A stretch of DNA of 64,000 nt, taken from contig JAQSDM010000011.1 in assembly GCA_029945945.1 (NCBI GenBank), positions 248,001-312,000 of the forward strand, in the 5' to 3' direction. The position numbers and the translations under genes are program-made. A model generated the notes under the pieces. That model ran no database searches. It had not been told where the DNA came from and saw nothing but the letters and a program-made list of their open reading frames with translations. Below are positions 29,305 to 39,020 of the stretch, piece by piece. Position 1 is the first letter of the stretch; each line of letters begins with the position of its first letter. This DNA comes from Algoriphagus sp. (lineage in GTDB: Bacteria; Bacteroidota; Bacteroidia; Cytophagales; Cyclobacteriaceae).

Positions 29305-32184
29305 TTACCAGGTTCTTCCCCCCGGAGGTCTTCCCATTTGCCAAGGCTGCTGCGGTTCCGCTGCCGGCTGTTTGAAGTTGCCGATGATGTAGGTGAAGGT
29401 CAGCATGGCGTAGCGAGTTAGCACATTGGTATAAACGTCCGTCACTGATACATCCGAAATGGTTCTGCTGATGCTGTTGTTTTCATTTAGCAAGTCAAAG
29501 ATCACCACCTTCAGTTCTGCCTTGTTGTTTTTTGCAAAGCGATATCCACCTTCGATATTCCAAAGCCAGAAATTCTGATTGAAGCCTTCAGTCAATCCAG
29601 TATATAACGTGTGATTCAAATTATTTCCGATAAAAAGTTTCCCATTATTCGGAGAGAAATAGAGTCTCAAGTTGGATTCCTGATAGTAATAATTATTGTC
29701 CTGAGTTGTATTCAGACTACTGTTTACAATGTTGTAAGTTCCTGTGCTACTAAGGGTGAAATCAAAGTTCTTGCTCACGTTACTGGTGAAAGTCAGTCCC
29801 TGACTCAAAGCAAGGTTATCATTCAGGTTTTTCTCCCCATTGATGATCCCCGGAATCCTATTGAAATTCACTCGGGAATTTAAATTAAAGTTGGTTTTGA
29901 TCCCTTTGATCGGTGCACCGTAGGTCAGGAAAAAACTGGTTCGGAAATTTCCATCCAGGTTGATCGGCTGAGAGATTTGTCCTCCCGGACGAAGCAGGAT
30001 TTCATCATTGATAAGCGTGTCCTTAGCTGTAATAAACGTATTGCTACCGATGTAATTGCTGGTTCCTGAGTAATTCAGGAACAGGAAAAGCGTTCTGGAT
30101 TTCTCCAGATTTACTTTACTGACGTTTGCGAAAATGTTATGATTGAAGCTTTGTCCAAGATTCGGATTACCCACACTTAGGTTTAGGGGATTTGAGTTAT
30201 TAACTACATTCTGCAATTCTCTCACACTTGGTTCGTCGGTGTCGGTACGATATCTGAATCGATAGCTTAGCCCTGATTCGGTATTTCTGTAATTCACATT
30301 CGCACTTGGCAGGATGTTGTTAAAATCCCTGACAAAGACCCCTTCCGTTGGGAAAAAAGCCTCATTGTCCAATCTCGAGTTTTGGTAATCCAGGTTAAAA
30401 TTCAAATTCCAGCCTGCATTGTTATATGCATATCCTGATCTCAATCGGTGAGTAATAAATTTATTATCGAACTCATTACTCAAGGCAGAGTCAAGTTCGA
30501 AAAGACCCGGAGTTTCACCCAGAACATATACTTTTTGATCAGAAGAAGTTTTATTATTCCCGACCTGATATCCGAATGTTCCAATCGCCTTTTCTCCCAA
30601 TGGTTCGGTCCAGGTCAGATTTACCCGATAATTAAATCCATCCGAAAGCGCGTCAGTTTCCTGAATTGTCGTGTCAAGTCTGACTCTGTTGTAATCGATA
30701 CTGGCAGCCAGAAGATCTGAGAATTGGTCCCGCTTGGTCCAGGCAGTAAATACATCTGTAGAAAGTGTCCTTCCCTTCTTTTCAAATTTGTACCGGTACG
30801 TAAGGTTATTTGAAATATTGTATGACTTGGTCTCAGCATCCGAAACAGATCTCAAAGCACTCAGCGAATCGCCGGTACTTGCTAAAGTCAAGGCATCCCG
30901 GTCACTGAAAGTGTTGTTTGTCTGGAATGAAATATTTGGAGTGACAATGATGGAGTTCTTCGCGTTCAAATCTGCCTCAATTCGGGCATTCACCCGATGA
31001 TTCGAATTATCTGCAGTATTGGTCAGATTTTCCTGATAGATCTGGCTGATGGATTCATTGACAACCGTCTCACGATTGGTGACTTGCTGAAGCGTGTTTG
31101 CAGTATTGTTGAAGAAATAGCTTCCTGAGAAATTCACTTTCTTTCCCCATTTGTCACTATAGTTAAGTCCCAAGGCATTGGTATCGGTGATTCCACCTGA
31201 GTTACCTACGAAGAAATTATTACCTCCTCCACCGCCAAATTGATTACCTCCACCTCCCGGGCGTCTTCCTCCTCCTCCTCCGGCACCGGCAACGGCACTG
31301 ACACCAGCCAGATCCTGGCTTGAGAAATTTTGCTGATTGATATTATTAAACAAACCCAAAATTGAGATTTTCTGATCTCCTTTAAACAGGTTGATGCTTC
31401 CTCCCGCGGAATAGCGATCGTCAGTTCCGTATCCGGCGTAAGCCCTTCCGAATTGACCATTTTTACTGTTTTCTTTCAGAATTATGTTGATGGTTTTGGT
31501 ATAGTTGCCATCATCAAAACCTGTCAATCGGCTTTGATCTGAGCGCTGATCCAATACCTCCACGCGATCAATTGCGTCAGCCGGAAGATTTCGAAGTGCA
31601 ATGCTTGGGTCAGAACCGAAGAATTCACGACCATCAACCAGTATTTTTTGAACTTGCTCTCCCTGAGCTTGAACCTGGCCATTTTGAAAAGTCACACCCG
31701 GTAGCTTTCGTATCAAATCTTCTGCCTGCGCATTTTCCTGAGTTTTAAAAGCGCTTGCATTGAAGGAAGTCGTATCGCCTTTCATTTCTCCCACCGGAGA
31801 TTGTCCTTCAATCACCACTTCACCCAAGAGTTTGGTATCTTCCAACAGGATGAATTCGCCCAGTACTACCGGCTCACGCATTTCATGAATTCTGGTAATG
31901 GTTTGATAGCCAATAAATTTTATCTCAATTTTTACTGAAGGAATATTTGGCCTGACTACTTCAAATTTTCCTTGTGCATCCGTGACGGTCCCAATCAAAA
32001 GCGAGTCTGTGACGGTTTTGATGAGCACATTTGCTCCAATCATTGGAGTTTTGGAAACCCCATCCATTACGGTTCCGGTAAATTTCCGCTCGGGTCGAGC
32101 CTCACCAGCTGGTCTTTGTCCGTAAACTGAAAAAACCAGGAAAAAACTAAAAAACAAAGTTAAAACAGGGTAGATCTTTTTCAT
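29305..32184 (-). CDS. TonB-dependent receptor-like outer membrane beta-barrel protein with carboxypeptidase-regulatory N-domain
   Basis: TGTVMDGVSKTPMIGANVLIKTV; plug-like LIRKLPGVTFQNGQVQAQGEQVQKILVDGREFFGSDPSIALRNLPADAIDRVEVLDQRS; long beta-strand C-terminus. Confidence 0.9.
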   Translation of the reverse strand: MKKIYPVLTLFFSFFLVFSVYGQRPAGEARPERKFTGTVMDGVSKTPMIGANVLIKTVTDSLLIGTVTDAQGKFEVVRPNIPSVKIEIKFIGYQTITRIHEMREPVVLGEFILLEDTKLLGEVVIEGQSPVGEMKGDTTSFNASAFKTQENAQAEDLIRKLPGVTFQNGQVQAQGEQVQKILVDGREFFGSDPSIALRNLPADAIDRVEVLDQRSDQSRLTGFDDGNYTKTINIILKENSKNGQFGRAYAGYGTDDRYSAGGSINLFKGDQKISILGLFNNINQQNFSSQDLAGVSAVAGAGGGGGRRPGGGGNQFGGGGGNNFFVGNSGGITDTNALGLNYSDKWGKKVNFSGSYFFNNTANTLQQVTNRETVVNESISQIYQENLTNTADNSNHRVNARIEADLNAKNSIIVTPNISFQTNNTFSDRDALTLASTGDSLSALRSVSDAETKSYNISNNLTYRYKFEKKGRTLSTDVFTAWTKRDQFSDLLAASIDYNRVRLDTTIQETDALSDGFNYRVNLTWTEPLGEKAIGTFGYQVGNNKTSSDQKVYVLGETPGLFELDSALSNEFDNKFITHRLRSGYAYNNAGWNLNFNLDYQNSRLDNEAFFPTEGVFVRDFNNILPSANVNYRNTESGLSYRFRYRTDTDEPSVRELQNVVNNSNPLNLSVGNPNLGQSFNHNIFANVSKVNLEKSRTLFLFLNYSGTSNYIGSNTFITAKDTLINDEILLRPGGQISQPINLDGNFRTSFFLTYGAPIKGIKTNFNLNSRVNFNRIPGIINGEKNLNDNLALSQGLTFTSNVSKNFDFTLSSTGTYNIVNSSLNTTQDNNYYYQESNLRLYFSPNNGKLFIGNNLNHTLYTGLTEGFNQNFWLWNIEGGYRFAKNNKAELKVVIFDLLNENNSISRTISDVSVTDVYTNVLTRYAMLTFTYIIGNFKQPAAEPQQPWQMGRPPGGRTW

Positions 32185-32298
32185 ATCAGTGCAAATGTCT
32201 GATACTTTGACTGATCTCGAAAGTAAAGGTTTATCCTAATCTGACTAAAAATTAGAATGGATAAAGGAACGGATAAATGGTCTGTAACTGATTTAGAA

Positions 32299-32634
32299 TT
32301 AAATCATTGACATGATCTCAGGATAAGAAATTCCATAGTGACTATTGTCGTAGACAGCAGTTCTGTTCTTGATGAGAATTACCTGAGGAGATTCATGAGG
32401 CACTCCAAATTCACTGGCGACTAGGTCGGAAATATCCCGATCGGCAATCAGATCCAGAAAATAGACCGTCACCTTCTCATCATCCCCAACTTTCCAGTTG
32501 CGGCGCACCCGATCCAAAGACATGCTGCTGATAGAGCATCTTGTACTATGCTTGAATATCAATACCGGCCGCTCTTCGCTCACGCTTTTGATTTCTTCAA
32601 TTTGGGATGCCTGAATAAGTTTATTCCAATTCAT
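32299..32634 (-). CDS. YtxJ-like monothiol bacilliredoxin
   Basis: VLIFKHSTRCSISSMSLDRV thioredoxin-fold CS motif; FGVPHESPQVILIKNRTAVYDNSHYGIS. Confidence 0.88.
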   Translation of the reverse strand: MNWNKLIQASQIEEIKSVSEERPVLIFKHSTRCSISSMSLDRVRRNWKVGDDEKVTVYFLDLIADRDISDLVASEFGVPHESPQVILIKNRTAVYDNSHYGISYPEIMSMI

Positions 32635-32706
32635 TTTTGAGATTTTTTACCTTTAGGGCAATAGATCCGGGGACAAATAAGTTCCCTGTCTAACGATTCC
32701 TTTCAA

Positions 32707-34110
32707 ATGATGAAAATACATTTCCTGCACGACTTGAAAAAATACCTGGTTGTCATTCTTTTTTCTCCCTTTCTTATTTCTTCCTGCAAAAGTTTGAACC
32801 CGGCTGTCGTACCGCCGCCGGTGTCAGCGCCTGTTTCCTTTTCGACGGCAAATGTGCCTCTGTCGATTCCAAAACAGACATTAGACAATCTTCTCAACCA
32901 GCAAATCCCCAGAACTCTCCTGGAAGAAAAAGGATTGGATATGGGAAATGGGATTCAGGGGGACCTGACTTTTACCAGAAATGGCGCAGCATCCTGGAGA
33001 AGTTTGGACGGCCAGCAGATTGAAATCACGATTCCTATCAGAATCCAGGGTGAATTGGGACTTAAAAAAGGCGGGCTGGGCAGTTTCTTCCAATCTAAAG
33101 TTCCTCTGGACAAATCCTTTAAACCGGTTTTTGTTGTCAATCCTGAGATTAATTCGGATTGGGGTCTGGAGATCCGTGATTTTGAATTAATCGATTTGGG
33201 CGGAAAAATCGAGTTGAGCGTATTGGGAATGGATCTGGATCTCAGTGGAATCGTGAGGAAAGAAATCCGAAACTGGGCATCGATAAAATTCGGCCCCGGA
33301 AAAACGCTCGCCAGTTTCAAACCTTTCATTAATTCCGCCTGGGATCAGATAGGAAAACCATTTATGGTTGATTTTGGCGCTGGAAAAACTGCATTTTCCA
33401 TTCAGCCGGATTCAATCAAATTGAAAGAGTTTTTTGACTCCAGCCAAAATTATAACCTTTGGCTCGGCCTAAACGGAAAGGTAAATTCTCATCCGGCAGA
33501 GGCTGTACCTTCCCGGGCGTTCCCGCTTCCAGGCTTAAGCCCTAACGAAAATTCTGAAAATAAGCTTGAAATCATTCTTCCGCTGACTTTAAGCTATGCT
33601 CAGCTAAACGAGCTTTTGGGTGAAAATCTGAATGGAAAAACTTTCAAAGTTGACAAGAAGACAAGCCTGACACCGTCCGATATTCAGAGCAGCGCTTTCG
33701 GAGATTTATTGGCAATAAGTATGGATTTTTTTGCAGAGCAGACCGGTGGAAAAAGCCTTAAAGGAAAGCTTTTCGTTGTGGGAAAACCGGCTTACGATCC
33801 CATGACTCAAAGCCTGATTTTACAGGACCTCAATTTCAAAATTGAAAGTGGAAATCTTGGAGCTCAAACCGGCATTGGTCTTAAAAAGGGAAAAATCATT
33901 CGTCAGATTGAGAAGCGGGCAGTTTTCCCAATCGGAAACACCCTTCAGGAAAGCCTGGGAGGAATTCAAAATCGACTTGCCCTGGATACACCTTATGCAA
34001 ATCTCAAAGTCAGAGGAGTTACGATCGTACCCGGGGAATTTTATCCGACGGCAAACGGACTTTTGGTTCAGCTTAAAGCCACCGGAAAAGTTGACGTAAG
34101 CTGGAAATAA
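32707..34110 (+). CDS. DUF4403-like lipoprotein
   Basis: Lipobox ISSC; LSIPKQTLDNLLNQQIPRTLLEEKGL and repeated lipid-binding-like beta segments. Confidence 0.75.
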   Translation: MMKIHFLHDLKKYLVVILFSPFLISSCKSLNPAVVPPPVSAPVSFSTANVPLSIPKQTLDNLLNQQIPRTLLEEKGLDMGNGIQGDLTFTRNGAASWRSLDGQQIEITIPIRIQGELGLKKGGLGSFFQSKVPLDKSFKPVFVVNPEINSDWGLEIRDFELIDLGGKIELSVLGMDLDLSGIVRKEIRNWASIKFGPGKTLASFKPFINSAWDQIGKPFMVDFGAGKTAFSIQPDSIKLKEFFDSSQNYNLWLGLNGKVNSHPAEAVPSRAFPLPGLSPNENSENKLEIILPLTLSYAQLNELLGENLNGKTFKVDKKTSLTPSDIQSSAFGDLLAISMDFFAEQTGGKSLKGKLFVVGKPAYDPMTQSLILQDLNFKIESGNLGAQTGIGLKKGKIIRQIEKRAVFPIGNTLQESLGGIQNRLALDTPYANLKVRGVTIVPGEFYPTANGLLVQLKATGKVDVSWK

Positions 34111-34139
34111 AAAAGGACCGTCGATTTGACGATCCTTTT
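34111..34139. terminator. bidirectional terminator-like hairpin
   Basis: AAAAGGAccGTCgatttGACgaTCCTTTTC between convergent genes. Confidence 0.75.
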
Positions 34140-34156
34140 CCTTCACTTGATTTGGT

Positions 34157-34642
34157 TCACTTGATCTTCTTCAAAACATCCAATGCTGCCGATTTGACTT
34201 CCTCATCAAAAAAGGTCTTGGAAATTTTGTCGATTTTAGGTTGAAGGTTTTTTCCCAGCTTCATCGCTGTTGCCGACCTGAGCGCAAATTTCACCACGGA
34301 TGCATCCGAATCTTCCAAAGATCTTTGGAGGATTCTTTCTGCAACAGCTGCACTTTTCTTTTGAGCTCCGTAGGCTGCTGCAATCCTCACCGGCGCGATT
34401 CCCTGATTAGCTGCTTTTTCCAAAATCGGATTCGCAGCTTCATCATCGATAAAACCCAGAAGATATGCTGCTTTGATGGCGAGATTCTCATCGCTTCCTT
34501 CCACCAACTCCCCCAAAATCGGGATTGCAGCCTTGCCAAACTTGGCAGCGCCGGCCGGGTAGTCTAATTCATCCTGTCTAAGGAAATCCAGGAGATCTTG
34601 TATTTCAAAAGCCTTTGTGGCTGTACTTCTTGATTGTGCCAT
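34157..34642 (-). CDS. HEAT-repeat protein
   Basis: Alpha-helical repeats AIPILGELVEGSDENLAIKAAYLLGFIDDEAANPILEKAANQGIAPVRIAAAYG. Confidence 0.75.
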   Translation of the reverse strand: MAQSRSTATKAFEIQDLLDFLRQDELDYPAGAAKFGKAAIPILGELVEGSDENLAIKAAYLLGFIDDEAANPILEKAANQGIAPVRIAAAYGAQKKSAAVAERILQRSLEDSDASVVKFALRSATAMKLGKNLQPKIDKISKTFFDEEVKSAALDVLKKIK

Positions 34643-34666
34643 AATTTTAAAAATTTAGAGTGGACA

Positions 34667-35905
34667 TTATAGGACGGTACTTAGTGCTGATGCTCTCATC
34701 GTACCTGATTCTGTAGATGTCAAATCAGGTGGCGGATTGGTAATGTTAAACGTACCATTTCCTGTCATCAAACGGTTATTATCATTTACGTGACTTAACC
34801 CCAAAACGTGTCCAAACTCATGACCCAATGTCCATCTGCTGGCAGATCTCACCACGACACAGCCCGGCCTTCCGGCAGGGTGAGCCGCACAGCCATTATA
34901 TCCCGGAACTGTGCTTCGTACATAATAGACAACTACATCATTTGCACCGACGAAATTACGCTGGCCAAAAAGGGTGATTTGTTCCGCTGTAACACTTCCC
35001 ATCGTGCAACCTCCAACGTCTACATCATTCAACGACGGGATGGAAAGATTCTCTGTGGTCGCCCAATCCACTCGTATTCCCGCAATAGCATAGACTTCCT
35101 GCATGGCTGCGAATTGTTGATTGAGTGTAAATGAGGTGGGGTTTTCCAGGATTTTCACATGAACCCGAACTCGCTCACGCAATACCCTTACTCCCGCTGT
35201 CGGTGACCAATAAATACTTCCTCTCTGGAAATGGGAAATACGTCCATCTCCTCCGAAAACCACGAGTTCATCCGATATCGGATAACCTAGAATGCTTCTT
35301 TCCCAACCAATAGAAGCCCAATGAGAACGGATCAGTCCATGAACCTCAAATGCACCTGTTCCCGGAGACCAGTAAATACTTCCATGCTGAAAGTGATTAT
35401 ACCGGCCGATTCCGTCAGGAGTGGTCGTTTCATTTGTAAGTGGATAACCCAAAAAACTTCGCTCCCAGCCTAAACTGGAATACTTGCCACGAATAGCACC
35501 GTGAACCTCCCAAGCCCCTGAGGCCGGACTCCAATAAATACTCCCTCCCTGGAAATGATTGTACCTGCCGACGCCATCGGGTGTCGCAGTCTCATCAGTC
35601 AAAGGATAGCCCAAAAAACTTCGCTCCCAACCGAGCGATTGCCAGCGAGCCCGAATCAATCCATGTACCTCATGCGCTCCGGTCGAAGGATGATAGTAAA
35701 TGGAACCATTGACATAATGTTGGTAAGAACCAATATTGTCAGGACACTTGGTAATAGGTGTGATGGCCACACCCAACCAACCGCCTGCACCACCCAGCGC
35801 CCGGTACTTTGCCGTAATCGGATGCTGGTACAACAGGAGATCTTCAATCGAGGCGATGTTGAGATCCCTGCTAACAATTTGGGGGTCAATTTTGAATTTT
35901 GACAT
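34667..35905 (-). CDS. LGFP-repeat protein with C-terminal matrixin-type zinc metalloprotease domain
   Basis: Repeated HGxIRxxWxSLGWERSFLGYPLTxET...GRYxHFQxGSIYWSP; HEFGHVLGLSH zinc motif; ATG at 35905. Confidence 0.85.
   Translation of the reverse strand: MSKFKIDPQIVSRDLNIASIEDLLLYQHPITAKYRALGGAGGWLGVAITPITKCPDNIGSYQHYVNGSIYYHPSTGAHEVHGLIRARWQSLGWERSFLGYPLTDETATPDGVGRYNHFQGGSIYWSPASGAWEVHGAIRGKYSSLGWERSFLGYPLTNETTTPDGIGRYNHFQHGSIYWSPGTGAFEVHGLIRSHWASIGWERSILGYPISDELVVFGGDGRISHFQRGSIYWSPTAGVRVLRERVRVHVKILENPTSFTLNQQFAAMQEVYAIAGIRVDWATTENLSIPSLNDVDVGGCTMGSVTAEQITLFGQRNFVGANDVVVYYVRSTVPGYNGCAAHPAGRPGCVVVRSASRWTLGHEFGHVLGLSHVNDNNRLMTGNGTFNITNPPPDLTSTESGTMRASALSTVL
35195..35720. repeat. internal in-gene tandem repeats encoding LGFP units
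   Basis: Several copies of a unit containing CCAATAAATACTtCC...GGATAxCCxAxAAxxCTTCGCTCCCA, matching the protein repeats. Confidence 0.8.
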
Positions 35906-36045
35906 AGAATAGTAGGTTAAAAATTGTGAGAAAAATATCAAATAAATCTAATCATAAACTACTGAAAACAAGCACTTTATATAGATTTTTTGGCACTTAA
36001 AAAAGTGTATTTCCCATGTAAAAAAATTACAATTATTTTATCCCC

Positions 36046-36723
36046 TTACCAGGGTTTACTCAGGCTGGCGAAATCCTTAATTCCCTTCTTTTTGGCAACA
36101 ACCAATAATTTCAATAACAATTGAGCAGTCAAAAAAGCATCCCCGGCAGCAGTATGCCGATCGTCTTTCGTAATTCCATATCGATCGCAAAGTGAATCCA
36201 GACCATATTCTTCCGATTTAATTTGGTGCCGGTCGGCATTTGGCCCGTGCTCCAGCCGGATTGCCAAATTCATCGTATCGATACATGGATTAGGAAAATC
36301 TTCCAATCCAAATGGCTTGCAGGTCTTTAACAACATCTCAAGATCAAAACCCAAATGATGACCAACCAAAATTGAACTTCCTAAATACGAAAGCAGATTT
36401 GGTACAAAGTCGGCTATCTGAACTGGAGTTTTTGATTCCAACAACCCATGAATTGCGGCTGTAGCTTTTCCATTTTTAGGAGAAACGGGATACCACTCCA
36501 CCGCAGTACTAACCTGAATTGTCATTTGCGAGATTTTGACCGCACCAAAAGACAGGATAAAATCCTCGGCGGGATTTAGACCGGTAGTCTCGGTATCCAG
36601 AACTGTAAAATTCAGTTGGTCAATGGCTCTTATTCCAGGAATGGATGTCTTGGCCAACTCCAGAAACGAGGCGACAAAATCAGCTTTTTCACCTCTGGCT
36701 TTCCAAAATTCCCACCAACTCAT
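36046..36723 (-). CDS. DnaQ-like DEDDh 3'-5' exonuclease
   Basis: LDTETTGLNPAEDFILSFGAV, LVGHHLGFDLEML, DRHTAAGDAFLTAQLL. Confidence 0.9.
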   Translation of the reverse strand: MSWWEFWKARGEKADFVASFLELAKTSIPGIRAIDQLNFTVLDTETTGLNPAEDFILSFGAVKISQMTIQVSTAVEWYPVSPKNGKATAAIHGLLESKTPVQIADFVPNLLSYLGSSILVGHHLGFDLEMLLKTCKPFGLEDFPNPCIDTMNLAIRLEHGPNADRHQIKSEEYGLDSLCDRYGITKDDRHTAAGDAFLTAQLLLKLLVVAKKKGIKDFASLSKPW

Positions 36724-38666
36724 TTCCTGAAATAGTCAAGTTGAAACCTGATCCGTACAATTTCCTGAAGTTCAGAAATTGGTGAAAACGCATTTTTAAG
36801 CAATTGCCGTTGAAGTTTTCCCAGGCTTTCCGGACTTATGTACCGACCGCTGTTGTCATGTTGCAAACCTTCCAAAGCCCGCATCCGCATCAGAATCTCA
36901 TACGCTTTTCCAGCTTGAATGAACAAGGCTTCATTTGTCGGTTCCAACTCTGCCAATCTCTCAAATCGCTTGAATGTATTATTCACTCCAACAACTCCAT
37001 GGCTCAGGACCAGCAATCTTGCCAAGTCAGTCAGTGGCATCATTGCCCGGGCTTTGATATCAAATTGGTCCCGATGTTCACCGGATTTTTCCACTACAAA
37101 GTCTCTGAAAAACCCCAAAGGAGCAGGGTTCATCAAGGCATTAAGTGCCAAAAAGTTGAGGAATACTTCTTTGCTTTTGATCTCCTCATAGATATGCATG
37201 CTCAGTTCTTCTGCCAATCCACTGCTACCGGTCACTGGTCGAAAATCAAAAAAGATGGAAGCTTTGAGCAATGCTTCCTGAGTTGGGGTTAGAATCCAAT
37301 GCGAAAAACAGGTTTTCCATTTGCTTAATGGCTGCACCCATTCTGGATTGCTAGCCATGATTTTACCCGGACAGGAAGCAAAACCGCAAGACAAAAGAAC
37401 CTCCACGATTGCAGTCCCGATTTTGAGAAAATACTCAGCTGCTTTTTCTATCAATTCCTCCGGAACATCTTCATAAACCAGCGCATTGTCCTGATCTGTT
37501 CTGAGTAATTGTTCCTCGCGGCCCTCGCTTCCCATAGACAAAAAGCAATAGCGAACCTCAGCCAATTCCGGATAATCTTTGGAATAACTCGCCTCTGCAA
37601 TACGACTTGCCTGTCGGATGATGACATCATTTATCTCCGTCATGACCGAAGCCACAAAATCCATGGCTACTTCATTTTCGAGGTAATAGCGAAGCATTTG
37701 CTCTGCCCGATCCCGGATTGATTTCATTTCCTTTACATCCAGTGTATTCATCAGGCCATGAATCAAAACTGCCGGACTATTTCCCATGGAAAGCAAAATA
37801 TCATGGTCTGAAATAATCCCGGAAACCGGAGTTTGATCGGTTCCATCTTCTGTTAAAATCAAGTGATGGAGCCTATTCTTGATCATGGTGAGGTAGAGGT
37901 CAGAAAATCCGGCAGTCTTCTTTCTGGTAATCACCCTTGGAGTCATAATTTCTTTTACCGATACCTCCGTAGAAATTGATCTGACAATTACCCGAGATCT
38001 GAGGTCTTTGTCCGTAACGATTCCGATTGGCCTGTTTTCCTCATCTACAATGACGATGCTGCTGACCTGAGCTTCAGTCATCTTTTGGGCTGCGGTTCGG
38101 ATACTTTGAGATCCTGAGCAAGTGAGGACTTTTTCAGAGATTTTGATTTCGGATTGATCGGAAAAAATGAGCAGAGAAAGATCCCTGGATTCGCTTCGAA
38201 ATAAACCCCGGGCTTTTTGCCCCTGAGACAAATCCTGCCTGATCACCATTTGACCGGAGGCAAAACCTGCTGCAAAATATAAAGCTACTCTGCTGTTTTG
38301 CTCCAGCATTTGCTCGAAAACAGAAACAGGAATTGCATAGATCAACGAGTTCTCCACGACTTTAGCATTGAGCAAATAGGGTCTTTTTCCAAGTAATGCC
38401 AATACCCCAAACACATCGCCTTCGTCACAATATTCCCGGATTTGTTCGGACTCCTGCTGAGATTCTGTCAATTGGATTGATCCCTCTTTCAATACAAAAA
38501 AATGAGGTTGAGCGTCTTGTCCCTGTCTGAAAAGGACTTCGCCTTTTTCCAGGTAGCGGATTTCCACAGCGGTTGACACCTTCTCCAGATCCTCTTTTGA
38601 AAGGAAGGAAAAAGGCGGAAAACGCTTCAGAAATTCCGCTACTCGGTTGACTATGACATTGGCCAT
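36720..38666 (-). CDS. DUF294 nucleotidyltransferase-like protein with cNMP-binding and paired CBS domains
   Basis: LEKGEVLFRQGQDAQPHFFVLKEGSIQL (cNBD); IVIVDEENRPIGIVTDKDLRSRV (CBS); LSMGSEGREEQLLRTDQDNALVYED (NTase). Confidence 0.9.
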   Translation of the reverse strand: MANVIVNRVAEFLKRFPPFSFLSKEDLEKVSTAVEIRYLEKGEVLFRQGQDAQPHFFVLKEGSIQLTESQQESEQIREYCDEGDVFGVLALLGKRPYLLNAKVVENSLIYAIPVSVFEQMLEQNSRVALYFAAGFASGQMVIRQDLSQGQKARGLFRSESRDLSLLIFSDQSEIKISEKVLTCSGSQSIRTAAQKMTEAQVSSIVIVDEENRPIGIVTDKDLRSRVIVRSISTEVSVKEIMTPRVITRKKTAGFSDLYLTMIKNRLHHLILTEDGTDQTPVSGIISDHDILLSMGNSPAVLIHGLMNTLDVKEMKSIRDRAEQMLRYYLENEVAMDFVASVMTEINDVIIRQASRIAEASYSKDYPELAEVRYCFLSMGSEGREEQLLRTDQDNALVYEDVPEELIEKAAEYFLKIGTAIVEVLLSCGFASCPGKIMASNPEWVQPLSKWKTCFSHWILTPTQEALLKASIFFDFRPVTGSSGLAEELSMHIYEEIKSKEVFLNFLALNALMNPAPLGFFRDFVVEKSGEHRDQFDIKARAMMPLTDLARLLVLSHGVVGVNNTFKRFERLAELEPTNEALFIQAGKAYEILMRMRALEGLQHDNSGRYISPESLGKLQRQLLKNAFSPISELQEIVRIRFQLDYFRK

Positions 38667-38811
38667 TTTTTTAGAATCAAGATTCAAGACAACAGATTAA
38701 AGCCTTTGCTTTTTGCTCATAAAATATAAACCCACACAAAACTCAGTCAATCTGACAGTCTATTTTTTTAGGAATGTAAATTGCTCAATCCAAAAGATTA
38801 AATTCCTGATT

Positions 38812-38985
38812 ATGAAGCTTTTTTTCTCAATTTACAGTCTGCTAAGAAGACTCATTTGGGCCTTGATTGTAGCTTTTATGCTGGGAGTTCATAATTTCTA
38901 CAAGCAAGAAACCAAGTCCCCTCAGGACATCGTCTTCACCATCGAGCAAGATTCTGATGAGGAAAACGCCGCCCCGAAAGACTAA
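38812..38985 (+). CDS. small single-TM hypothetical protein (57 aa)
   Basis: MKLFFSIYSLLRRLIWALIVAFMLGVHNFYKQETKSPQDIVFTIEQDSDEENAAPKD. Confidence 0.55.
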   Translation: MKLFFSIYSLLRRLIWALIVAFMLGVHNFYKQETKSPQDIVFTIEQDSDEENAAPKD

Positions 38986-39020
38986 ATCTTGCTACTTAAG
39001 ATTAAGTCTGTTCCTTCAAC

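Noticed and set aside
35195-35720. Regular repeats considered as a CRISPR-like array
   Set aside because: They are in-frame coding repeats matching LGFP protein units; no spacers or cas genes
36804-37292. 162-aa plus-strand ORF
   Set aside because: Antisense to the DUF294 protein; no recognisable domain
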